A stretch of DNA of 6,768 bases, from the NCBI GenBank assembly GCA_946612575.1, contig CAMOEU010000040.1, forward strand, positions 1-6,768, read 5' to 3'. The stretch is from an uncultured Clostridia bacterium. GTDB taxonomy: Bacteria; Bacillota; Clostridia; Christensenellales; UBA1242. The notes beneath the pieces were generated by a model that was not told the origin of the DNA, did not search any database, and saw only the letters and a program-made list of their open reading frames with translations. The position numbers and the translations under genes were made by a program. Position 1 is the stretch's first letter, and each line of letters starts with the position of its first letter. Positions 1-4,957 of the stretch are shown here, piece by piece.

Positions 1-151
1 TTGTGAGCATCTTGTCTCCAACGTTAAGTGAATGTGTTTGCGGCTGAACTTTTTGTGTTTCCTTTTTGTTTCTAGCATTCATAACAATTGGCATTGCAAT
101 CAAAAGCAAAGCAACAACACCAATCAAAACATATTGAACAATGTTAGTCAT
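1..151 (-). CDS. yajC: YajC-like preprotein translocase accessory subunit (partial, N-terminal 50 residues)
   Basis: YajC is a small single-pass membrane protein that associates with the SecDF part of the Sec translocon. The gene runs off the left edge, so only the first 50 residues are visible; the family is usually about 90-110 residues. What is seen: a short N-terminus, one hydrophobic segment at about residues 7-24 (YVLIGVVALLLIAMPIVM), a basic patch (NARNKKE), then the LNVGDKMLT stretch. The last part matches the family pattern of a hydrophobic helix, a charged linker and a 'L..GD.V.T' turn. The ATG at 149-151 is chosen because AAAGGAGA (159-166) lies 7 bases upstream. It starts 13 bases after a 26-codon ORF on the same strand, so translational coupling is likely. 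The identification rests on this short N-terminus only; another small membrane protein remains possible. Confidence 0.7.
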   Translation of the reverse strand, partial: MTNIVQYVLIGVVALLLIAMPIVMNARNKKETQKVQPQTHSLNVGDKMLT

Positions 152-164
152 ATAAAAATCTCCT

Positions 165-245
165 TTATTTATCTTTAAAGTAAAATCCCATAATCAAAAG
201 CAATATCAAAAGACCAATAGGCAATATCAATTCATTTATTCCCAT
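165..245 (-). CDS. 26-residue single-pass membrane microprotein upstream of yajC
   Basis: A short complete ORF (ATG 243-245, TAA 165-167) encodes 26 residues: a short N-terminus (MGINE), about 17 almost purely hydrophobic residues (LILPIGLLILLLIMGFY) and the charged end FKDK. This is the layout of a one-helix membrane peptide with a positively charged cytoplasmic tail. An AAAAGGAGT ribosome binding site (254-262) lies 8-9 bases upstream, as strong as those of the neighbouring genes. The stop codon is directly followed by the yajC ribosome binding site (TAAAGGAGA), so the two genes are probably translated together. Its helix loosely resembles that of the downstream YajC-like protein (both have IG followed by LLLI). 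I recognise no family. The function is unknown; a small Sec-associated subunit or a coupling leader peptide are guesses. Chance ORFs of this size exist, but a strong ribosome binding site plus a coherent transmembrane design argue for a real gene. Confidence 0.6.
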   Translation of the reverse strand: MGINELILPIGLLILLLIMGFYFKDK

Positions 246-284
246 AGAAAATTACTCCTTTTCATCTTATCATAGTTTTGTTTT

Positions 285-309
285 CAAAATCAAACGATTT
301 TGGTTTTTT
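285..309 (+). terminator. Terminator-like hairpin pointing rightward into the 3' end of thrS
   Basis: CAAAATC (285-291) pairs perfectly with GATTTTG (296-302) around a 4-base AAAC loop, followed by a run of six T (304-309) on the plus strand. Read on the minus strand, the direction of all nearby genes, the hairpin is followed by A-rich sequence instead of U, so it does not look like a thrS terminator. The stem is AT-rich and weak. It may stop antisense transcription into thrS, or be chance in this AT-rich spacer. Confidence 0.3.
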
Positions 310-337
310 CTTGTTTTAATTTGTCGAATTTTGTGTT

Positions 338-2089
338 TTATCTCTTTTTTGTTGCAATTTCTTCTTCAAGTCTCTTTACAAATTCATCAAAATCAAGTCC
401 GCTCTTGTTTTCAAATCCACGACCACGAATTGAAATTGTGTTGTTTTTCTCTTCTTCATCTCCGACAATAATCAAATATGGAATTTTGCTTGCAGAAGCT
501 TCACGAATTTTGTATCCAATCTTTTCGTTTCTGTCATCAAGTTCCACTCTAATATGTTTGTCCTTAAGCGACTGATAGATTTTTCTTGCATAGGCATCAT
601 TTCTTTCTGTGAGAGTCAAAACCTTGACTTGTGTTGGACAAAGCCAGAGTGGCAAAACACCCTTTGTTTCTTCCAAAACAAAAGCAATAAATCTGTCAAG
701 TGAGCCCAAAATTGCTCTGTGAATAACAACAGGTCTTGCCTTTTCACTGTTTTCATCAATGTATTCAAGTTCAAACTTCTCTGGAAGTTGGTAGTCAAGT
801 TGGACAGTTGAGAGTGTGATGTCGTGACCAATAGCACTCTTCACTTGCACATCGATTTTTGGTCCATAGAAAGCCGCTTCCCCTTCTGCTTCGTAATAAT
901 CAGCTCCGCTTTCCTTCAAAATTTTTCTAAGAGCAGACTCACTCTTTTCCCAGAGTTTGTCGTTTCCAAAATATTTTTCCTTGTTTTTCACATCTCTAAG
1001 TGAAAGTCTGAAAACATATTTGTCAAACCCAAAATCTTTATACACACCAAGAATAAGATCAATAACACCCTTGATTTCTTCTTCAATTTGGTCTGGACGA
1101 CAGAAAATGTGAGAGTCATTTTGTGTGAAACTTCTTGCTCTTTCAATTCCTGTCAAGTTTCCACTTGCTTCAAAACGGAAATCGTTTGCAATTTCTGCAA
1201 TTCTGAGTGGCAAGTCTTTGTATGAGTGCATAAAGTTTTTGTAAATCATCATATGGTGTGGGCAGTTCATAGGTCTAAGCACATATGTTTCGTTTTCTCT
1301 TATCATTGCAGGAAACATATCTTCTTGATAGTGTTCCCAGTGACCAGAAGTAAGATACAACTCCTTACTTCCAATTGATGGTGTGCAAACATGCTTGTAG
1401 CCCAAATAAATTTCCTTGTCTGTGATATAATCTTGCAAAGTTCTTCTTAAAGTAAATCCATTTGGAAGCCACATAGGAAGCCCCTTTCCAACAACATCAG
1501 ACATCATAAAAATTCCAAGGTCTTTTGCAAGTTTTCTGTGATCTCTTTGTTTTGCTTCTTCAATAAGAGCAAGATGAGCTTTCAAGTCTTTCTTGTCAGA
1601 GAATCCATAGAAATAAATTCTTTGAAGCATTTTGTTTTTCTCGCTTCCTCTCCAATATGCTCCTGAAACTCTGTTAAACTTAAATGCAAATCCTCTCAAG
1701 AATTTTGTGTTCTCAACATGAGGGCCTCTGCACAAATCGAAAAAGTCGTCACCAGTATAATACAAAGAAATAACAGCATCGGCAGGAAGCTCGTTTATGA
1801 TTTCTGTTTTATACTTGTTTCCTTTAAAGAGTTTAAGTGCTTCATCTTTTGAGATTTCTTTTCTTACAAAATCTTCGTTTTTCGCAATAATCTCTTTCAT
1901 CTTTTCTTCGATGGCAACAAAATCTTCAGCAGTAAATGTGTGGTCACTGTCAACATCATAATAAAAACCATCTTCAATATCTGGACCAATAGTAAGTTTT
2001 GTGTTTGGATAAAGCTGCAAAAGAGCTTTTGCCAAAATGTGTGCCATACTGTGTCTTTGTGTAGATTGCATATTGTTTTCCTTTTCCAT
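338..2089 (-). CDS. thrS: Threonyl-tRNA synthetase, TGS-less form
   Basis: Class II aminoacyl-tRNA synthetase that charges tRNA-Thr with threonine in the cytoplasm. At 583 residues it is about 60 shorter than E. coli ThrS (642). It begins directly at the editing domain: RHSMAHIL holds the HxxxH pair (His13, His17) and DLCRGPH the partner Cys120/His124, so proofreading of mischarged serine should be intact. The catalytic core (about 190-480) has the zinc ligands Cys276 (NCPHH), His327 (NDSHIFC) and His457 (VIHRA), motif 2 Arg305 (DFRFEASG) and motif 3 Arg466 (LGSLDRF). The anticodon-binding domain follows (about 485-580). The N-terminal TGS domain is absent and no room for it exists upstream, because the T-box terminator ends 22 bases before the start. 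The ATG at 2087-2089 has AAAGGAGA five bases upstream. Expression is expected to be controlled by the threonine T-box in front of it. Confidence 0.97.
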   Translation of the reverse strand: MEKENNMQSTQRHSMAHILAKALLQLYPNTKLTIGPDIEDGFYYDVDSDHTFTAEDFVAIEEKMKEIIAKNEDFVRKEISKDEALKLFKGNKYKTEIINELPADAVISLYYTGDDFFDLCRGPHVENTKFLRGFAFKFNRVSGAYWRGSEKNKMLQRIYFYGFSDKKDLKAHLALIEEAKQRDHRKLAKDLGIFMMSDVVGKGLPMWLPNGFTLRRTLQDYITDKEIYLGYKHVCTPSIGSKELYLTSGHWEHYQEDMFPAMIRENETYVLRPMNCPHHMMIYKNFMHSYKDLPLRIAEIANDFRFEASGNLTGIERARSFTQNDSHIFCRPDQIEEEIKGVIDLILGVYKDFGFDKYVFRLSLRDVKNKEKYFGNDKLWEKSESALRKILKESGADYYEAEGEAAFYGPKIDVQVKSAIGHDITLSTVQLDYQLPEKFELEYIDENSEKARPVVIHRAILGSLDRFIAFVLEETKGVLPLWLCPTQVKVLTLTERNDAYARKIYQSLKDKHIRVELDDRNEKIGYKIREASASKIPYLIIVGDEEEKNNTISIRGRGFENKSGLDFDEFVKRLEEEIATKKR

Positions 2090-2110
2090 ATCTGTCTCCT
2101 TTATAAAAAC

Positions 2111-2146
2111 AAAAAATCCTTAAAGCAAGTTGTCTTGTTTTAAGGA
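2111..2146 (-). terminator. T-box-regulated intrinsic terminator upstream of thrS
   Basis: On the minus strand UCCUUAAA (2139-2146) pairs with UUUAAGGA (2117-2124). After one A-C mismatch, CAAG (2134-2137) pairs with CUUG (2126-2129) around an ACAA loop, and six U follow (2111-2116). Its 5' arm includes the CCUU that the antiterminator needs, so the two structures exclude each other. Confidence 0.9.
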
Positions 2147-2172
2147 CGAAATAATTTCCGCGTTTCCACCTT
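2142..2172 (-). promoter_or_regulatory. T-box antiterminator element
   Basis: AAGG (2169-2172) can pair with CCUU (2142-2145), and a second short helix ACG/CGU closes above it, leaving the UGGA-containing bulge that captures the 3' end of uncharged tRNA. In known T-boxes the fourth bulge base pairs with the tRNA discriminator base; an A here implies a tRNA-Thr with U73 (inference). The CCUU strand is shared with the terminator stem. Confidence 0.88.
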
Positions 2173-2220
2173 AATTGCACAAAAAAGTGCCACTCTTTAT
2201 CGTATTTTCCTTATCAAAAG

Positions 2221-2227
2221 TGGTTTC
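2221..2227 (-). promoter_or_regulatory. T-box specifier codon ACC (Thr)
   Basis: On the minus strand the sequence reads GAA-ACC-A, the usual 3' side of a specifier loop: a GAA loop-E element, the codon (ACC at 2222-2224) and a conserved purine. The partner AGUA lies near the 5' end of the leader. ACC would be read by the GGU-anticodon tRNA-Thr. Confidence 0.85.
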
Positions 2228-2316
2228 ACGGTCTTCTGCTGTCAAGGTTTTTCACCAACCAACCTTTCTCTGTGCACAAACAGGAGTGCTACTTGTCTTT
2301 TTAAAAATACAAAGAT

Positions 2317-2345
2317 ATTTTAAACCTTATCAATAAAATTGTCAA
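2317..2345 (-). promoter_or_regulatory. thrS/T-box promoter
   Basis: TTGACA (2340-2345), a 17-base spacer and TAAAAT (2317-2322) on the minus strand form a near-consensus housekeeping sigma promoter. It begins 15 bases past the ytxC stop and predicts a transcript start near 2309-2310, at the base of T-box Stem I. thrS therefore has its own promoter even though ytxC lies just upstream on the same strand. Confidence 0.85.
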
Positions 2346-2359
2346 GGAAAAAAAACAAA

Positions 2360-3136
2360 TTATTTTATTGCAGAAAAATTTTCTATTGTTTCGACACTTT
2401 TGTTGTAGCACACACTGACCCTTTGGTCAAAAATCTTGCTCAAAAAATTTGCAGTTGTATCATCACTTTTGCAGAAGAAATTGATTCTTTTGGGACAAAT
2501 TTCAATGATTGAAGAAACAAGTTTTTCCTTCGAGAGTTTCTCACATTCCAAGTCTGAAATAGGCTCTTTAGAGTAGATTGAATAACCCGTTTCATCTTCA
2601 AAGACATCAACTTCTTCTCTTCCGATCTCAAGATTGTCAATCAAAAACTTTAGAAGATCAAAAAATGCATCGCGACTGACAAGATAGTCGCTGTTTTCGT
2701 TTGCCAGCAAAACAAGCTCTTCCCACTTGTTTTTGAGCGATTTCAATTTGAAATTATAAAAAGAGTCAATATACAGATTTTTATTCAAGTCAAGGTTTTT
2801 GCTGACAAGATAAAAATCTGTCTCCTTATCAAATGAAATAAGTGCTTTTTTGAATGCGGTTTTGCTTATACTCTCTTCTGTCGGCAAAATCAATTTTTCA
2901 TCCAAAAATCTTTCCTTCAAAAAGCCGCAAATAACCTTTAAAACACATCGCTCAACAAAAGTTTTCACTCTCACCTGTTCGCTTTTGGGACAAGCAATAA
3001 GCACAAAAATTCTCCCATCCTGCTCGAAACAAGTGACCACACTTTCAAATTCGGCTGTTTTAGATTTCAATGTTTGATAGACAAACTTTGCAATCTCTTT
3101 TTCGTCTGAGCCAACCGAAATGGAAAATTCCCACAT
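2360..3136 (-). CDS. ytxC: YtxC-family putative sporulation protein
   Basis: The YtxC family is a conserved protein of unknown biochemical role found in endospore-forming Firmicutes; in Bacillus subtilis ytxC also precedes thrS. The protein is 258 residues here (the B. subtilis protein is about 280). Recognisable family segments are YIDSFYNFKLKSL (122-134), the following helical stretch through FFDLLKFLIDNLE (158-170), VDVFEDETGYSIYS (176-189) and the C-terminal IFDQRVSVC (235-243). There is no signal peptide or clear membrane helix, so it is probably cytoplasmic. The ATG at 3134-3136 is chosen because AAAGGAGA lies just upstream. An in-frame TTG at 3166 would add ten residues, but that extension runs across this ribosome binding site. 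No terminator separates it from the thrS promoter, so read-through into the T-box leader is possible. The presence of this gene suggests a sporulating lineage (inference). Confidence 0.83.
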   Translation of the reverse strand: MWEFSISVGSDEKEIAKFVYQTLKSKTAEFESVVTCFEQDGRIFVLIACPKSEQVRVKTFVERCVLKVICGFLKERFLDEKLILPTEESISKTAFKKALISFDKETDFYLVSKNLDLNKNLYIDSFYNFKLKSLKNKWEELVLLANENSDYLVSRDAFFDLLKFLIDNLEIGREEVDVFEDETGYSIYSKEPISDLECEKLSKEKLVSSIIEICPKRINFFCKSDDTTANFLSKIFDQRVSVCYNKSVETIENFSAIK

Positions 3137-3155
3137 AAAATCTCCTTTCCAAAGT

Positions 3156-3185
3156 ATTTTATGCAAGCATTTTAAAAATACTCAA
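3156..3185 (-). promoter_or_regulatory. Candidate ytxC promoter
   Basis: TTGAGT (3180-3185), an 18-base spacer and TAAAAT (3156-3161) on the minus strand. The implied start leaves a leader of only about 12-15 bases, just enough to hold the AAAGGAGA site. The spacing is slightly long and the region is AT-rich, so this is tentative; a sporulation sigma factor could use other boxes here. Confidence 0.4.
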
Positions 3186-3197
3186 AAATCTTTTAAC

Positions 3198-3213
3198 AAT
3201 CAATTGTTTGATT
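3198..3213. repeat. Short inverted repeat between divergent ytxC and lipoprotein genes
   Basis: AATCAA (3198-3203) and TTGATT (3208-3213) form a perfect 6-base inverted repeat around TTGT. It lies just upstream of the lipoprotein promoter and behind the ytxC promoter, a plausible operator position, but an AT-rich palindrome of this size can occur by chance. Confidence 0.3.
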
Positions 3214-3217
3214 TTGT

Positions 3218-3246
3218 TTGACTTTTGACTGTTTTTTTTAGATAAT
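3218..3246 (+). promoter_or_regulatory. Lipoprotein gene promoter
   Basis: TTGACT (3218-3223), 17 bases and GATAAT (3241-3246). A second TTGACT copy at 3225-3230 is too close to the -10 box to pair with it. The predicted start is about 20 bases before the ATG and just precedes the AAAGGA site. Confidence 0.55.
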
Positions 3247-3273
3247 AAATCACGAAAGGAACATTATAAAATT

Positions 3274-4077
3274 ATGAAGAAAAAATTATCTTTTTTGATG
3301 CTGGCAGTCTTCATCCTTCCCGTCCTTGCATTCTTTGGGTGTGGAACGAGCGAGACTCACAAAATAAGTGCTTCTTCAAGCGATATAAACTTTGGCATTG
3401 TTGAAGGTCAAGGCACATATAGTGAAGGAAGCGAAATCACTCTCACCGCAACCGCCTTTTCGGGCTCAAGTTTTGTTGGCTGGATTTTTGAAGAACAAAC
3501 TTTGCTTGAAAATGGAGAAACATATTCCATTTCAAACACCACAGAAAGTGACAAAACAAAAACAAGCACATTGACATTCAAATGCACAAGTGCGACAAAA
3601 GGAAATTATACAGCAGTTTTTGAAGACCCTGAAATGCAATATGCAAAACTTTCTTCTTGGTATATTTCAAAAACTGAAGACTCTGCTCCTGAAAGCGAAA
3701 GCTTAAAACCTGTGCTTATGCAAGCAAGTATGTCAATCAGTCAAGGAAAGTCAGTCACTTCAGAAATTTACGAAACAGATGCAATTGACATAAAAGAAAA
3801 TGTTGAGATCATCGCCCAAACAAACAATGTGTTCAAACTTGAATATGGACAAAACTATCAAGTAAAAATCAAACCAGTTCTTCAAATCGGGACTTTAAGA
3901 GCTTCTCCAACAATGATTGCATATTTGTCATACAAAAATACAAGTGAAAAAGTTGAAGAAACAGGCTATTCATACAAAGTCACATATGAAAATGGTGTTT
4001 ATATAGTTCAATTTGAAATAACAATTTCCGAACAAACATATTACATCAATTTGCTCTACAAAAACCTTGGAAAATAG
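3274..4077 (+). CDS. Secreted lipoprotein with InlB-B-repeat-like domain
   Basis: 267 residues. The N-terminus is a lipoprotein signal: MKKK, a hydrophobic stretch and LAFFGC, with Cys23 as the expected lipidated residue (Phe at -3 is less usual than Leu). The mature protein should be anchored to the outer face of the membrane. Residues 30-117 fit the divergent InlB B-repeat pattern: GQGTYSEGSEITLTA, then FVGW, then a closing YTAVFE. Such domains are common in surface proteins of gut Firmicutes. Residues 118-267 are polar and look beta-rich (LEYGQNYQVKIKP, YSYKVTYENGVYIVQFEI); I do not recognise a family. AAAGGA (3255-3260) is 13 bases from the ATG, rather long, but the signal peptide fixes the start. 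The gene stands alone between its own promoter and a terminator 22 bases after the stop. The ligand and function are unknown. Confidence 0.85.
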   Translation: MKKKLSFLMLAVFILPVLAFFGCGTSETHKISASSSDINFGIVEGQGTYSEGSEITLTATAFSGSSFVGWIFEEQTLLENGETYSISNTTESDKTKTSTLTFKCTSATKGNYTAVFEDPEMQYAKLSSWYISKTEDSAPESESLKPVLMQASMSISQGKSVTSEIYETDAIDIKENVEIIAQTNNVFKLEYGQNYQVKIKPVLQIGTLRASPTMIAYLSYKNTSEKVEETGYSYKVTYENGVYIVQFEITISEQTYYINLLYKNLGK

Positions 4078-4099
4078 CAAAAAATTGCATCCGCATTCA

Positions 4100-4126
4100 A
4101 AAAAACGACCTATTTGGTCGTTTTTT
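4100..4126. terminator. Bidirectional terminator shared by the lipoprotein gene and truA
   Basis: AAAAAACGACC (4100-4110) pairs perfectly with GGTCGTTTTTT (4116-4126) around a 5-base loop. Because the stem ends in A-run/T-run on both strands it works as an intrinsic terminator in either direction. It serves the convergent lipoprotein gene (plus) and truA (minus). On the truA side the hairpin contains the last codons and the stop codon (TAG, 4110-4112). Confidence 0.88.
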
Positions 4127-4859
4127 CATATTCCACTTTCTTTAGATAAAGTCCATTTGGTTCCATTGTTTTTCCTGAATAAGAACGGTCTCCAGTTTTG
4201 AGTGCTTTTTTAACATCTTCAATCGAGATTTTTCCACTTCCCACATCCAGAAGTGTACCCACAATAATTCTTACCATATTATACAAGAATCCATTTCCAC
4301 AAACAGAAAATTTGAAGATTTTTCCACTCTTATGATATTTTATGAAATAAATTTCTCTTTCAAAATTTGTCACCTGTGTGTTTGTTGAGCAAAAACCTTT
4401 AAAGTTGTGTTTTCCTTCAAGAATTTTGATGCACTCATCAATTTTGGTTTTATCAACATCATATTGATAAAATCCGACCAAATCACAATCAATTGCAGAT
4501 GGTTGTCCGCCGACTTTCACAACATATTCATATGTTTTTCTCTTGGCAGAAAATCTTGCATGAAAGTCATCGTTCGCAAATTCAACTTTTGTCACCCTAA
4601 CATCCGCTGGCAACAAATTGTTTAGTGCATACTTGAGATTTTTGAGCGGTATTTTGCAATCAAACTTCACCGAAGCAATTTGTCCGTATGCATGCACACC
4701 CTTGTCTGTTCTGCCACTTGCTTCCACAGAAAGATTTTGTCCTGTAAGCACAAAAAAAGCATTTTCAATCTCGCCTTGGACAGTCCTTTGACCATCTTGC
4801 TTTTGCCAGCCTGAAAATTTGCTTCCGTTATACTCAATTGTAAGTTTGACATTTTTCAT
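4110..4859 (-). CDS. truA: tRNA pseudouridine synthase A
   Basis: TruA converts uridines 38-40 of the tRNA anticodon stem-loop to pseudouridine. The 249-residue length is normal for the family. Visible signatures: LTIEYNGSKFSGWQKQ (6-21), TVQGEIENA (26-34), the catalytic loop ASGRTDKGVHA with nucleophile Asp52, RKTYEYVV, FKGFCSTN, and near the C-terminus NGFLYNMVRIIVGTLLDVG. The family usually starts a few residues before the 'LTIEY' strand, so the ATG at 4857-4859 is right. However, no ribosome binding site is visible upstream, in contrast to every neighbour, and a -10-like box lies 6 bases before the ATG. The message may be leaderless. The gene is single, divergent from nifJ, and ends inside the shared terminator. 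Confidence 0.96.
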   Translation of the reverse strand: MKNVKLTIEYNGSKFSGWQKQDGQRTVQGEIENAFFVLTGQNLSVEASGRTDKGVHAYGQIASVKFDCKIPLKNLKYALNNLLPADVRVTKVEFANDDFHARFSAKRKTYEYVVKVGGQPSAIDCDLVGFYQYDVDKTKIDECIKILEGKHNFKGFCSTNTQVTNFEREIYFIKYHKSGKIFKFSVCGNGFLYNMVRIIVGTLLDVGSGKISIEDVKKALKTGDRSYSGKTMEPNGLYLKKVEYEKTTK

Positions 4860-4865
4860 AGCATT

Positions 4866-4895
4866 ATTTTATCTTAAAACACTTTAAAAGAGCAA
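4866..4895 (-). promoter_or_regulatory. Candidate truA promoter (leaderless geometry)
   Basis: TAAAAT (4866-4871) on the minus strand with a weak -35 TTGCTC (4890-4895) and an 18-base spacer. Only six bases separate the -10 box from the ATG, so the transcript would begin at or within a base or two of the start codon. The -10 is good, the -35 matches only TTG. Confidence 0.4.
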
Positions 4896-4901
4896 ATAAA
4901 C

Positions 4902-4929
4902 TTGACTTAATTCATAAAAAAATTATAAA
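4902..4929 (+). promoter_or_regulatory. nifJ promoter
   Basis: TTGACT (4902-4907), a 16-base spacer and TATAAA (4924-4929). The predicted start near 4936 gives a leader of about 20 bases containing TAGGAG. The -35 lies 6 bases from the candidate truA -35 on the other strand, so the two polymerases would compete for this site. Confidence 0.6.
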
Positions 4930-4957
4930 CTTAAATATAAATTTATAGGAGTTTTTT

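Larger units (their letters stand above)
2111..2309 (-). ncRNA. T-box riboswitch leader, threonine-specific, controlling thrS
   Basis: About 200 bases of thrS leader RNA that reads the charging state of tRNA-Thr. In transcript order: Stem I, with AGUA on the 5' side of the specifier loop and GAA-ACC-A on the 3' side (2221-2227); the distal GGUUGGUG element; a small Stem III hairpin GCAC/GUGC with a six-U loop (2177-2190); the antiterminator core AAGGUGGAAACGCGG (2158-2172); and a terminator (2111-2146). The specifier ACC is a threonine codon and agrees with the downstream gene. Uncharged tRNA-Thr pairing at the specifier and through its 3' end at the UGGA bulge should stabilise the antiterminator and allow thrS transcription. 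The 5' end is inferred from the promoter, not observed. Confidence 0.93.

Noticed and set aside
264..293. Possible promoter for the microprotein/yajC pair (TTGATT, 18 bases, TAAGAT on the minus strand)
   Set aside because: Transcription would start inside or just before the ribosome binding site, leaving almost no leader; read-through from thrS is equally likely. The boxes are not distinguishable from AT-rich background.
300..575. Plus-strand 91-codon ORF rich in Phe and Ser opposite thrS
   Set aside because: It is the antisense of the conserved ThrRS C-terminal coding sequence; low-complexity Ser/Phe runs reflect complementary Glu/Lys codons, and no ribosome binding site precedes it.
1974..2180. 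Minus-strand 68-codon ORF spanning the T-box core and thrS start
   Set aside because: It overlaps the T-box terminator and the thrS start in another frame; the RNA structure and ThrRS coding explain the sequence.
3137..3166. Longer YtxC form starting at TTG 3166
   Set aside because: The ten extra residues are encoded across the AAAGGAGA ribosome binding site of the ATG at 3136; the candidate -10 box would also lie inside the coding sequence.
3218..3230. TTGACTT tandem repeat as a regulatory direct repeat
   Set aside because: Only two short copies exist; one is explained as the -35 box, and the other is likely chance in this T-rich stretch.
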